Below are positions 24,551 through 36,838 of a stretch of DNA of 64,000 nucleotides, piece by piece. Made by a program: the position numbers and the translations under genes. Within the stretch, counting starts at the first letter, position 1. Every line of letters begins with the position of its first letter. The notes beneath the pieces are model-generated. The model saw only the letters and a list, made by a program, of their open reading frames with translations. It had not been told where the DNA came from and ran no database searches. Origin of the DNA: Blastomyces gilchristii SLH14081 (Eukaryota; Ascomycota; Eurotiomycetes; Onygenales; Ajellomycetaceae); the NCBI RefSeq assembly GCF_000003855.2, contig NW_003101681.1, forward strand, positions 794,539-858,538, in the 5' to 3' direction.

Positions 24551-25914
24551 ATGCCGGGGAATTTCGATCCAGGCCTTTTTTCTCTCTCTTTTTTTTTTTT
24601 TTTTTTCATTGTATAACTCATTTTATGTATTATGCAATTGTGTGTGCGCAGCTGCGCTGTACTGTGTACAATAAATACCTCTGTTCCCCCTTCTTGTTTT
24701 CATTGGGCAACACACAGGATTGGACTGGCTGGGAGGTGATTAGGATATCATTTTATTATTATTATTATCATCATAGTTTCTACATCTGTCATGAGCCATA
24801 GAGTTCAAGAAGATGATCAAAGCCCCGCTAACCCTCCTCCTCACTTGCATGTATGTACGATGATCCTGCTCGATTCGACTTTTGCTTCAAGTCGAATTGC
24901 TTTGCTGCTTGAAGGGTAGTAGTAGGTAGAAAGATGAGCATGGCAGGCATATAGAAGGGAATAATCAGGAACTAAATGGAAAGGGGAAAAAAAAGTGCGC
25001 AGCAAATCTATCTACACTTCTTATTGTTTGAGTGATTGCCAGAGAAGGAATCGGAAAGAAAAGAGAGAAGAAGAAAAGAGAGAGCAAGAGAAACTTGAAA
25101 GAGTTGTTGTATATAGTTCTTTTAGGCAAACGCAAAGCAGAACAATAGAAAAAAGAAAGAGAAAGAGAAAAGAGAATATAAACAACTAACAATAAGAAAC
25201 TCCTACCAACAATAGTAATATATAACGATCAAATATTCCCAAGCCATATGTATATAAAAGAAAAAGAAAAGAAAAAGAAAACAGAATCATGCCAACATTT
25301 ACTACACAAACCATTCAAAATCATTCTCTTAAACCGCTTTCTTTTGCTCGGAATGAAAATCAAAACAAACAAGGTAGTCCCGCTGGAATAGGATGGGGTG
25401 GGAAAGAAGTTGAAAAAGAAAAAAACGAGAAAAGGAATTTCCCACAAGATAGGTAGATAAATATGTAAGTAGGTAGATAGAACGAAACGAATAGAAAGCA
25501 AAGCATCTAGGGGGGAAACAAAAAAGTTTCCACGGTCATTTTTCTTTTCCTTAAAGAAAACAACAAGAGAAAAAGAAAAAAGGAGGACGCTCCCAACACC
25601 AAAGCATGGCACCTTAAATTAATCAAAATGAGAGACGGGGAAAGGAAAGGGGAAGGAGAAAAGAAAACATGATTTTGAGAAAAGGGACTGGGGAAGTCAG
25701 AGTCTCTCCTGAAGAAAACACAATAAAGAAGAAAGAAAAGGAAACGAGACAAGAGAAAAAAGGGAAATCAGGAAATTAAAACACACTAAGTGAACAAAAG
25801 CAAGACGGGAAACTGAATTAAAATCTCTCTTCTATCCCCTTCCCCCCATATCCTCTCTCTGTTGCAAAAACAAAACACGCCAAATCATATCGTATATAAA
25901 AATTTCCATATTCG
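24551..25914. other. Intergenic region between convergent bot1 and ssk1
   Basis: About 1.4 kb, strongly purine-rich (A/G) on the plus strand from 24.97 to 25.8 kb, meaning CT-rich in the 3' region of ssk1. A T-run at 24590–24606 follows the bot1 stop, and an AATAAA lies near 24670. No gene is visible. Confidence 0.5.
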
Positions 25915-28900
25915 TTATACTTTCGGTATCCTGGGCGACACACCACCGCCACTATTCCGATTCGTCCGCTTGGTACCTGAGGAATGCGTGCTTGTGCTAC
26001 TTCTTGCACCAGGACTCGTCGCGTCCAGCTTTGAAGAACCATTTGCGACGCCAGTTATCGCTGCTGCTGCTGCTGATGAGGAGGCATTGGAGCTAGGCTC
26101 TTTCGCAGGAGTAGATGCTGGTACTTGTTTGATGGGATTGGCAGAGATTACCGGGGTGCTGCTGTCTTGGCTAGTTGAGGCTTCGTTGGTGGTTTTATGA
26201 GCATTATGATCGTCGATGGTAGTATGGTTGTTGTGAAGGCTGCTGCTCACGGTCTTTACACTCCCGCCGTTCCCGCCGTTGGAGCTTACATGGATATTCT
26301 GGTGGGACTTCTTGTGTTGGAGAGGAGCGGATTCACCGGTGGGTTCAGGGATCGTTGTTGTAGTTGTTGTCGTCGTAGTAGTAGACACTAGAACTTCTGG
26401 GTTTTGCTGCTCGTCGAATTTTCTCCATTTTCTCCATCCCTCGAAATCAATTAGGGCTTGCATGCATCCCCACTCGGTTACTTTTTGTTCTAGCCACACC
26501 ATATTCACGGGCTACGGTGCAGTTTTCCTTAATGTCAGCATAGGGTATTTCGCAGTTGATAAATAAGGAAAGTGGGAAAGAGGAAATTTCCAAGAGTAGT
26601 GGTAGACGTAATAAGGGAAAGGAGAAACACCCCCCACCTTGGTCAAGAAATCATTGCATCCCGCAGCTAGAGCCTCATTTCGATCACTCTGCAAACTGCT
26701 AGCCGTCAACGCAACGATGATAACAGGACTGTTAAACGCTTCTGGGTTCTCCAGCTTATCCTCGGGCCTGAGGGTTTCCGGGCATCGGCTATGTCTACCC
26801 TCAACCGGTGAGCTCGGTGACGAGGAAGACGATGAGCCCTTTACTGCCGGGCCCGAAACAGTCCTCGAGAAAACTCCGATGTTATTGAGTCGTTCATATC
26901 GTCGGATTTCCTTGGTAGCTTCAAGGCCGCTTAGGACTGGGAGCTGAATATCCATTAGGACTAGATGGAACCCGCCGGCTCGCCATTTGTTGACAGCTTC
27001 CCGACCATTCATTGCGGTAGACCACCGCACTTTGAGGCGTTTCATGAATGCTTCGAGAAGCCTGAGGTTGATAATGTTATCCTCCACGATTAAGACATTG
27101 ATAGGAGGCACGGTTCCGTCTAGCAGGCTCGTGGGAAGGGAGCCATTGGTGCCGCGGTTTTTGACCTTCCGTAATTTTGGGGCTGGGCGAGGGGAAGACG
27201 TGCGAGCTGGTGGAGATGTAGCATCTTTCTGTGGTTGTTCGGGTGAGGGAGCGGGAGGGGTTGACGTGGATGGAGGTGGAGGAATAGGGGACATTGCATT
27301 TATTGGCGCAGTGGTAGTATCTACAAAATCAGAGACAAGACAAAAACACGCAGAAAAGTGAAAGTTAGCAGACGTCATACTGATAAAGAAGAAGAACGAG
27401 GAGGAAGGTAGAAAATAAAAAGTAAAAATAAAAAAAAATAAAAATAAAAATAAAAAAAATAGCTTAAAAGAAATAGACTAGTCGACGACCCTGACGAACT
27501 CTAGACGATACGGAGAAGTCGTAGACGTACCGGCCAAGTTTTGATTCGGGGACGTAGACACGACGGTAGGCGAAGCAGTAGGTTGGCGGCCGTACTTGGG
27601 GCGAGATTGAAGTTGATGCTGGTGCCAGGAGCCACGACTCCCTGGTGAAGGAACTGGAGGGAGTTGTCCGGTTGTAATTACAGACATGGAATGCACGGGG
27701 GGGGCGTGATGGGAGCTAGCTGCGCTGGCATTGGAAGCGGATCCAGAAACATTGGATGGAGGAATCATTGCCATTGGAGGGAAATACTCTCCCGATTCTC
27801 CTGGATGCAGATCATCTGAGTGGCAGTAGCCAAGGTTATGTTGTCGGGGTGAAGGTTTTGGAGTGCGTCGTTGAGGAATTTCAATGATCAGTGCTTCGTC
27901 CACAGTTTGTCCACCTGGGTAAAAAGTATCCAATGTGCGGCCCACGGGTTCCTCCGGGCCAAGGACTCGTTCATGGGAGCTCTGTCTACTCGAAGGTTCC
28001 CGCGGAAGCAGTTTGATAATGATATCCGGAGAGTCGAAGGTGCGGCCAAGGGAATTGCTGTATTTCTTCAAGATGACATCACGCAGGTCATCGACCAGAT
28101 CCTCCTCTGTGACCGCTACCAATGTCGGGGAGGAATTGGGCCGCTTAACCCATATCTTCCGATTGATCATGTCTCGGTGAATGGAAGGGAGGCCGCTGGA
28201 GAAATAATCCCCACCGGCCGATGGAGACGGTTCGAGGAGGGTGTTTATTAGTCGCTGCTGGGACGAGGGGACCAGGGATTGACGGCGGACGGCAATGCTT
28301 GGCCGGGCAACCGGTTTGACGGAAGTAGGGGTGAGTTTGATAGATGTACCTGCAGTGGATAACGGGGTATTGGAACGGCGAGACTCATCAACAAAGTTCA
28401 GAGATGAGGCGGATGTTACGGAGGAGCGAGGGTGGGCCTGACGAGAAGAGCGGAAGGGGGAGGAGCCCTTGTCCTTTGAGAAGGCTCTGGAGAGGGAATA
28501 TGCTTCCAAAGGACGATGTAGTAAGCGGTCTTCTTTTGGGTCCAGAGCACGCGAGCTGCTTGAGGAGGAGCGGGCAGAGGATTCTGCGTCGAAGCCTCCT
28601 TCTGCGGCAGTGGAAGATTGGAAACTGACAGCCGGGAATTGGTCGACGTGCTCAGCTATCTCCTCATCGTTGTCTCTAGGCTCCGTGGGTAACGGGTGCT
28701 GCTGCTGCTGCTGCTGCTGCTGATCTGGTTGGGTTGAATTGGTTGGGGCTGCTTGATCCCCAGGCTGCAGTCTCCTCGCCGCTAACGGGGAGAGCAGGTC
28801 GGAGCTGTCATCTGTTGGGCTGATGGGCGACGAGGAGGCGGAGAAGCGGGAATTTACGGCGGAGCGAGGATGAGGGAGGGGGTGGAGGTGGAGCTGGGGT

Positions 28901-29226
28901 TGGCGGCGGTGGTGGTGGTGGTCGCCGTCTTGGTCAGGGTGGTGGACTTGGTAGTGGTGGTCGTGCTCGGCAGGTACAGAGGCAGGCGAAGCACCGGCAG
29001 CAGGATGGGCATTGGGATTGGGATTGGGATTGGGATTGACGAGATTGCTGGTGGCCGTTGGGGTGGTTGTGCTGGCGGTGCTGGCGGTGCTGGTGGAGGT
29101 TGTGGAGGTTGTGCTGGTGGTGGTGCTAGGGCTGGGAGAGTTGGGCACGACAAAGTTTGCGGAAGACCAGGAAGACCGACGCAGCAGTTTGGCCGTCAAC
29201 CGCGACAGTCGACGCTCTCGATCCAT
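25915..29226 (-). CDS. ssk1: Ssk1 response regulator of the HOG two-component pathway
   Basis: Exons 29226–27531, 27320–26638 and 26511–25915 give 991 residues. Ssk1 takes phosphate from the histidine phosphotransfer protein Ypd1 and, when unphosphorylated, activates the MAPKKK Ssk2/Ssk22 and so Hog1. The N-terminus begins MDRERRLSRLTAKLLRRSS. A family block around residues 350–450 contains INRKIWVKRPNSSPTL, DDLRDVILKKYSNSLGRTFD and FYPGGQTVDEALIIEIPQRR. The receiver domain runs from about residue 638: acidic pair in VLIVEDN (E645, D646), phosphoacceptor D689 in LVLMDIQLPVLSG, T771 in VALTAS, K793 in FLTKP. It ends with the diagnostic VTEWGCMQALIDFEGWRKW. An insertion of about 50 Ser-rich residues splits the receiver. 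The second intron falls directly after K793, with an unusual GTGGGG donor. A CAG run encodes eight Gln and an AATCCC repeat encodes Asn-Pro repeats. The tail is Ser/Thr-rich. Confidence 0.95.
28696..28723 (-). repeat. CAG/CTG trinucleotide repeat in ssk1
   Basis: A pure run of CTG on the plus strand (CAG on the coding strand) encodes eight consecutive glutamines in the disordered N-terminal third of Ssk1. Such runs commonly vary in length between isolates. A second coding repeat of the hexamer ATTGGG at about 29009–29036 encodes Asn-Pro pairs. Confidence 0.85.
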
Positions 29227-32200
29227 GGGCTGGCGGCTGGGGGCAAACAGCTACCCGCGGCTGGCAGCTGGAGAGCTCGCTGGGTAGAGCCTCTACCGCA
29301 TCGTATGGCCGTCTTTTCTATGAATGATGTAACATATATGCATGCATATATCTCTAGAAGGCAAGAGGAGCAAGTGTGGGGGGATGGGAGAGAATAGGTT
29401 TGTGAGAATCGCGGGATTTCGTCCCGTCAACAGTTTACAAGGAATAGTTAATAAAGGGCGGGCGGGATGAGGAGATTTCCCGGTGGGTATTTAAGCTAAG
29501 ATAGCTCGAGAGCTAAAAACTATCGCTAACAGGGAGCTGAGCTGTCTGACTCGGGGATGGGATGGGATGGGATGGGCGCACTGACTGGATGGAGTGAAGA
29601 ATAAATAATAAAGAATGAATAAAGAATATAAAGAATATAGATAAAAGGATGGTCAGGCACCGCGAATATTCAACAGCCAGAGAGAGCAACTGTCACGGGT
29701 AGTAAGCAGCAGCAAGTCGCGTGGCCCCTCTCCGGCAATAGAATACAGTGACAATAATACAGTCAGTCAGTCAGTCAGTCAGTCAGTCAGTCAGCCATAA
29801 CAGAGGGCACAAGGAGAGAGTGAATGTGTTACTGTTGTTCTGCTGGAGGAAGAGGAAGAGGATGGGGATGATATGGTAGTTAATATGATGAGATGGTTGT
29901 TGATATGTGAGATGTGAGATGGGAGATGTTGTCCCGGCTCAAAAAACGGCTCAACAGCAACCAACAACCGTTTGGCTGGGCCCTGCAATATTTATTCCTG
30001 TTATATACATTAGATAGAGATATACCAACAGACATCAAAATCAGAACAAACTTCCGCTGCCCAAGCACTTTTATCATGCACTGCTCACTGCTACACTGCT
30101 CTTCTTTGAGCCGAAGTTGAATATCTGCTTCCTACAACTTCCGTCCGTGTACAGTATATACATATGTATGTATATCTATTCCATTGGAGGGAGAATGATA
30201 TTGATTGATATTTGTGCATTAAACGCTACGCCCTAAATACTCTACCTTCGACAGTCGAATTTCCAACCCAAGTCGAGGAGTAGTTAACTATTTACCAAGC
30301 TGCGTGCCAATGAATGCCCCTCTCTCCCCTCTCTATCTCTTGTGGCTTTATATTCCAACAACTGACCAATAAAGAGCTAACGTTCGGTAGTTCTACCGGA
30401 GATTTCATTTGAATAAAATATTGCAATTTCATGCAGTTGTATCCTTATCCTTTTGTCAACAGGGCATCAGAAATGTCGACTATGAAAGAAAAAAAAAAAA
30501 AAAAAAATGAAAAGAAAAAATAGAAGAAAAAAAAAACATGCAATGATTTCTCTAGATTTCTTCCGATTTTCCATTTTCGTTTCTTTTTCTCAGTGTGAGG
30601 GTGAGGGTTGGTTGGGTTGGTTAACTACTCCGTACAGGCGCCGGAAGAACAATGCCGGACGGAGTTTAAATGATTAACTATAGTTACAAAGGCTTCTTTC
30701 TTACTACTGCGTATGTTACATACAATAATAATCGCATTCAAAAAACACGAGGACTGAGCTTTGCATCAACATAAAAATTATGACAGAGATTTATTATTTA
30801 TTTGCTCGAATATACAGATGTCTGACAGGCTCCTCCTACGTAATCGTTCCAGTAAGTGTAAGTACAGTAGTTACAGTAATGGTATATGCCTGACTGACTC
30901 TCAGGCGGAGTTGCTCTCCTTGTCTAGTTAGTTACTTGGTACTTGGTGGGAGGTCAAACAGCAGTGAGATTTGAAGAAAATATGTGTAGAAGTCAGTCAG
31001 CAGCATGTGGTGGTCTCTGACCCAGAGCAGGAATCTTTTTCTTTCCCCCTAGAATGACACCACCCATCGGGGTGTGTGTAGTGTTTGTGTGTGTACACAC
31101 CTTTCTCAAGTTGCTTCTGCTCTCAAATGCTTGCTATATCAAAAGACAAACAAAGAGCAAGTCACGCTAGGAATACCCTACCCTACAGTACATTATCTCT
31201 TCTAGCTTAGTTACACTATCTGTGTCATTTTGTGCAAGCATCATCCGCGATAGAGGTCTGCAGATATTTCCCCCCCCCCAAAAAAAAAAAAAAAAGGAAT
31301 GCTTTCCAAACACCACCCCTCTGCCGCAACTTATGAGCGGAGCCGACCAAACAATCGGCTAGATAGGATTAAGACGACTGCAATAGTGGCGGAGTCCGCA
31401 AACTAGATATAAAGCGCTTGTTTCAATCATTGGGAATTTCCATCGCAAGCATTTTTCCATCCAAGCTAGATGTCAGATGCCATAGATTAGCGGGAGTCGA
31501 TGACAACAGAAATCACAAGCGATTTCTATTTTCGCATGGACTTCGAGTACTAAATGCAACTTGTGGTATGGGTAGATAGATAGATATGTGTGTCTGTCTG
31601 TCTCCGCCCCAACAAGCTCTCCATATGTATGGAATGGCTATTTGATGTTTTCAGAGGCTCTCCTTCTCCTGCCAATGGCACCCAGAATGGTGTAGGGGCA
31701 AGAGGAGGGATGGCAGGCGAACGGGCTTCTCTTGAAACAGACACCGAAAGGGAATGAACCGAAGCTGATGAGTCGAAAGCAGATAATGAGCGGAGTATTG
31801 CACGGAAGCAGTTTGTACTCGGCTGTCGATGTGTGCCCAATATGAAGGAAGGGCAAGATGTTGGAAGGAAATTGGTCAACAGCTTGGGCTTGGCAAATAA
31901 CAATGCCTTAGCCGAAGTATGTTAACTAACAAACTTATACTTGCGATTTCAAAATGATGATGAACTTCTGTCAAAGCCTCACCGACTTATTTTTTTTTAT
32001 GTTATAAGACTCCGCAACCATGACTGGATCCAATAGTGAGTGACCATGTCCATCCGCTTGGCCAGAAACCCGCGGACGGAATTCTTTATCCTATATGAAA
32101 GTATAGCTTCATACGAGAAGGCTTAGCCTCTTGTTGAAATGGCGGTCGAAGAAGTCTTATTTAGGAGCCGTTTGAGAAGCTAAAACACTCATCTTTCCAT

Positions 32201-33130
32201 AATCTCAATCTCAAAGCTGTGGAAAGTCAATTTGAGCATGGTGGTTGAAGTGTTCCCTCTCGCACTGCTCATATATGTGCTTTTTCTTTTGAACTGGCTG
32301 AGCGCTAAGTTACCTGTTAAAAAAGTTCTCAATTTCATTCCAATTTCATTCCAATTTTAGGACATGTTCTGATATTTACCAGCGAATCAAAGCATGTGCT
32401 TGTGATGGTTACATGTAAAATGCATAAGCTTTGCTAGCGCTGATCAAAAGCTCATCAGAGTGGTGTCTTAACGTTTTTATATGGCCCGCATTATCGTTTC
32501 GATGCCAACCAGTCTGGGGGGCTTTTTCCTTGGCCTTAACTTTTAAGTTGCAAGAAGAAGGCTTCTCAACTGTGGCTTTGCTTGAACGCCATGATCGTCA
32601 TGGTAACTAGTGGTGTTGATCTTCCGATCAGGGATGGAGTCTGCATCAAAGCAGACGTGTATGTTATAGCGTATGTACCATTATTCCGCTCTACCGTGGG
32701 ATGGATGGAGGAGAGCAAATCATTGAGAGGGCTTGACCAGTTATCCAGTCATCTGCTTCCGACCCAGCAAAGGAACTCCACTAGATCTACCGGATGATGG
32801 GCGAGGCCACTTTGAGAAGTGGTTCTCGACAAGAGGTTTGGGGGTGTCACAGATGCTGCCAATGCAAGCCACTGCGATAGGAGCGGATCATATTGTCCGG
32901 CGCCGGAGGTTCTCCTCACCAGAAGACAGTCGATCAGTGGTGGTGGAACTGGTGAATGACGGGAGCTGCACACAGGTTTGCTGGTTCGTCTCTGTGGGTT
33001 TAAATGGCGGGAGATTCCCAAGGTCGTTGCGAAAAAAATAAAAAGCTGCAACAGGAACATACAAAAATATATCCCCTCAGAGCGGCTTCCCTCATATATA
33101 AATATATACATATATAAACCCACCATAACC
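29227..33130. other. 3.9-kb region upstream of ssk1
   Basis: Contains the ssk1 promoter and leader. I see simple repeats (GGGAT near 29555–29576, GTCA at 29760–29795), A-rich tracts near 30488–30530, a C9A15-like run at 31270–31296, and one TACTCCGTA at 30626–30634. A minus frame of 117 codons at 31550–31903 begins with TTG and has no domain, so I do not call it. No confident gene. Confidence 0.45.
29760..29795. repeat. GTCA tetranucleotide microsatellite
   Basis: About nine tandem copies of the tetramer GTCA lie roughly 540 bp upstream of the ssk1 start codon. The array is perfect over most of its length. Confidence 0.9.
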
Positions 33131-33499
33131 ATGTTCATCGCCTTCAACGCCTTCGACATCATGGCCGTGAACAGATCGATCGCCGAGAAGGCAGCAGCAA
33201 ATCGAGCACAAGCAGATAACGATGCCCTTCTCCTCCTCGGCCTGGATAGACAGCAGCAACAGCTCACAGCAACAACAACAACAAGGTCAACTAAACGAAA
33301 CCGACATATGCAGAAACAGAGCCTGCGTCGATGGACATCTCCTCCTATTAGTCCCCCCTCGCTCTCACCCTCACGATCTCATATAGATACGGAGGAACAA
33401 TATCAGCTACAATCCTTACACGGTTGGTGGACCGCCATCCAAAACCGATTTCATAGGCTCAGCGGCTCGAACGGGCGATATTACGCTCTCTGCGACTAA
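33131..33499 (+). CDS. Possible small protein, 122 residues, unknown
   Basis: An ATG in good context (ATAACCATGTTC) follows a TATA-like AT-rich stretch at 33090–33118. The frame runs 122 codons, starting MFIAFNAFDIMAVNRSIAEK and ending SNGRYYALCD. Third positions are GC-rich, unlike the surrounding noncoding DNA, which supports coding. The first half contains a predicted helix rich in Ala, Leu and Gln (LLLLGLDRQQQQ); the second half is basic with Ser/Pro. I recognise no family. It may be a lineage-specific single-exon gene or chance. Confidence 0.4.
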   Translation: MFIAFNAFDIMAVNRSIAEKAAANRAQADNDALLLLGLDRQQQQLTATTTTRSTKRNRHMQKQSLRRWTSPPISPPSLSPSRSHIDTEEQYQLQSLHGWWTAIQNRFHRLSGSNGRYYALCD

Positions 33500-35472
33500 T
33501 TTCTTTCTTTCTTCCCTTCTTTCTCCCTCTTTTTTTGCCGTCGAAGATAACGGATCTTAAAGACCAATCTTGCATAAATTCTCCCACCCCTATTTCGAGA
33601 ACAGAAACAGGTGGCCGGCCTACGTTTGATTTGATATTTAGCCGTTGCCGTCGTCGAGGGAAAAAAAAAAAAAAGAAAAAAAAAAGAAAAAACCCTGGTG
33701 TCCAACTGAGATCTTTCTTTCTTCGCATCCCAAGCTCTTTTGGTCGGTATATTTTCGATCCCCATCATCCCCAGACAGAGATTGGGCTAGTGTCTCTCTC
33801 CCAGCTACTGTACTCTATCTGGGATTCTCTACTATTCATCTATTCATTTTCCTCAGCGCCACTTTTTTTTCCACTTTTTTTTCCCTTTAACTAGTAAAAC
33901 CGACATAACAACCGCAGGATCCGATCCTCGAGCGAAAATGAAAGCGCAGGGGAGGGGAATGCACTCAGCGACAAAATCGCCAGCCAGCCAGCACCCAAAC
34001 AAACGAATGAAACACAATCTCCGATGGAATATATATAACTGTGCCCCTTACCTGGCGCACATGCTATCGTGCCATCGCTAAAGGGAGAGGGGAGAGAAGG
34101 GAAAAGCAACAGCGGGAAAAAGTAGCAAACGGGTGAAAATTTATAGCTACTTCTATCTATACACATGCCGAGCCATTGTAGGAGGTTAGCGGTAGGGAGA
34201 GGAAACCAGCGAGTGATGTTGGTGATGATGATGATTGGGTGCAAGAGAAGAGCCGTGAGAATGGAGGCGGATTATATTTTTCCATGTACATGTACATATA
34301 CAGTACATACATACGTGTAAGGGGAGGGGAGGGGGGATATGAATCTGTAGAAAACTATCTCCTACATCCTTCCTATATACATTCTGGATGGACACAGAAC
34401 CCTCAGGAATACTTTATATAAATCATCAACAGGATCTTCTCCTCTTGCATGTTGCATAATCACAGCAATAACAATCATGCCTGGTAGAGATATATTCCAT
34501 CGCTGGGTCAATAAATCAGCTAGCTGACTTTCTCTTGTCTCTGCTTGATGTAACTGTCATTTCTCCATCTCTCATACACACTCTCATACACATTCTCATA
34601 CTCGCAGATAAATAACTAAACAATAATGAATATATATATATATAAAATAGTATCTGTATTCTCTAGATCTCTTGATCTTTTCACCTTTTACGCAAAATGA
34701 TAGGTCATTCATAATAATGATAATAGTAAATATATTCATCAGTCAGGAAAATATGAGACATGATTTGGTTCTTCTTTTTTCTTTTCTTTTTTTTTTCTTT
34801 TCTTTCGTTTTGTTGTTTGTTGATAGGATTTGAGAAAACAAGAAAGAAAAAGAGGAAGAGAAGAGAAGAGAAATGAGAGTATCAAAATCAATAATAAGTA
34901 AAACAAGAAAATAGAAATGGAAGGGGGAGGGTTGCGGGTAATTCCTTTTTTGTTTTCATAGTGAATTTGGGGAAGGGAGAAACGATAATGGACAGAACAA
35001 TCAATAAAGTGACATTAAAAAACGTTCCCTTTCTTTTCTCTCTCTCTCGCGCCTCCTTCAGCTTCGACGAGTAGAAAGACGGTCTTTGTAAAAAGAGAGA
35101 CAAGGGTAGACCACAGGTAAATAAGGTGAATAAATGGGGGTCTTGTGTGAGGATACAGTAGCTTGCTGGTGTGGATATGAAGAAGATGGGAGATACACAG
35201 ACACATACTGCATACACATATAACATATCAAGACAGCTCTACAGGGGAGAGGCGGAAGAAAGATGTATAAAATGGCAAGGGCAAGGAAAATAGAAAAGAA
35301 GTAAAGAGAAGAAGAAGAAAACGGAAAATGATGAAAATGATATATTCCCCCCGCCACCCTTTCCATAAACACAGAGCGACGAAAAAAAGAAAATAAAAAG
35401 GCATCAAATAAAATCAAATTGAACAAGTAGAAAAAATCGAAAAGTGACAAAAAGGAGAGAGAAAAAAAGAAC
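33500..35472. other. Intergenic region downstream of sho1
   Basis: About 2 kb with an A-rich run at 33660–33695, a TA-dinucleotide run near 34631–34645 and T/C and A/G tracts at 34770–34880. It includes the sho1 3' region. Open frames here are low-complexity artefacts. Nothing functional is recognisable. Confidence 0.5.
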
Positions 35473-36838
35473 CTATATCAGAATAAGATAATTCGACGGC
35501 GCAATCCCCGTCTCCCCACTCGCTTTCTTCGCCTGCCACCACCGCCCGCTCACATCTGATACATCAAGGATCTCATGCTTGGCAAAACTAATCTCATTCG
35601 CGTCATCTGGGTTCGCTTCGTAGGAGTAGATTGCCTTTGCCCGGTACGGGTACTCAGTTGGCTGGCTGACTTCGTTTGTCGATTGGTGGTCTTGACCGAT
35701 AGTGCTTCCACCGCCAAGATTCGTCTGTGAGCCCAAGGTGGTTCCGAAGCGGTTTTGGATGTCTGCGCCGTTGGTGGCGGTTGGTGGGAAACCGGAGACG
35801 GGGGAGGAAGTTTCGAAGCCGTTTAGTTGGGCGGAGGTATACATCTGGGGAGGTTGGTTGGCAGAGACGGTTGTCTCTGGTCGGGCGCCGTAGTTATTGG
35901 ATATAGGTTTGCTATTGCGGTACGAGTGGTGTTGTTCCTTGCCAGCACCCATTGAGTCGTGGTAGCCGCGGGACGAGGAGTGGCGTGAGGATCCGAAGTA
36001 GAATATCCAAACGATCTGTATAAATTAGTCGCGTGTGTTAGCATATTTTTGGCTTTTTCGTTCGGTTTGAACAGCCTACTTCGGGGGTTTTGGTGGCAGT
36101 TTTGGTGGCAGGTAGATAAAAATAAAATAAAAATAAAGGACATATACATACGATAACCATAGATTGGAGAATGAAGCCTGCGGCAGCAGCCTGTTTCGAG
36201 GCCTCGTCATCATAGATCAACGAATTGACGGCAAGCGATGTAAAAGCCAGGCCGGCAGCGAGATAACCGACGATCTAGCAGTATCAACAATATATTAGTC
36301 TACTTGGGTTTTGGTTTATGACAGAGACGGGATGTTGACATGGCGGATTGAGGGAAGAGAGGGTGAGCGTACCGCGACACCATATACATGGCTTGTTTGC
36401 GACCCCAGAACTATGGAAATACCGATGATTGCACATAGCATATAGCCAACAGCCCACCATGCGAAGTTAGGGAACAGACCTTGGATATCTGAAATGACAC
36501 ACGTCACGAAAGATAATAGCCATGCAATCTAAAAGTTTCGAAGACGAGGGATTTTGTTAGAATTTCAAATCTAGTTTAAAAAGGGCAGTAGCCTATTTCC
36601 CCCGTAAAAGCCAAGTGGCGGCATTTACCCGTGTTGGAATAAGCAAGAGTAGAAGGAAGAAAGGAAGGGAAAAAAAAAGGGACAGAAATACCATAGACGT
36701 GGAAATAGTTATCAGGGCGAATGGATCGCCAACAATGTTATTAAGATCCATGCGAGCCATGTTGGATCGCCGATTGTGGACAGCAACAGGAGACCTTCTC
36801 TGAAAGGAAGGGGAGTAGTTCGCGGAATAGGTCACCAT
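35473..36838 (-). CDS. sho1: Sho1 osmosensor, four-TM SH3 adaptor of the HOG pathway
   Basis: Four exons (36838–36692, 36528–36373, 36274–36152, 36015–35473) give 322 residues, a usual Sho1 length. Sho1 is a plasma-membrane protein whose SH3 domain recruits Pbs2, and which works with Ste11 and mucin-like sensors in osmotic, oxidative and invasive-growth signalling. The N-terminal half has four hydrophobic helices: around [51 protein letters not shown] and [18 protein letters not shown] polar Ser/Gly/Gln-rich linker follows. The C-terminal SH3 domain (about residues 266–322) shows [40 protein letters not shown]. All four exon junctions are GT–AG and in frame. Ssk1, the other HOG input, is encoded 6.2 kb away on the same strand. 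Confidence 0.95.

Noticed and set aside
28854..29397. Overlapping frames opposite the start of ssk1
   Set aside because: They are low-complexity shadows of the Ser/Thr/His/Gln-rich N-terminus of Ssk1.
31550..31903. 117-codon minus frame
   Set aside because: The start is TTG rather than ATG, composition is noncoding-like and no family is recognised.
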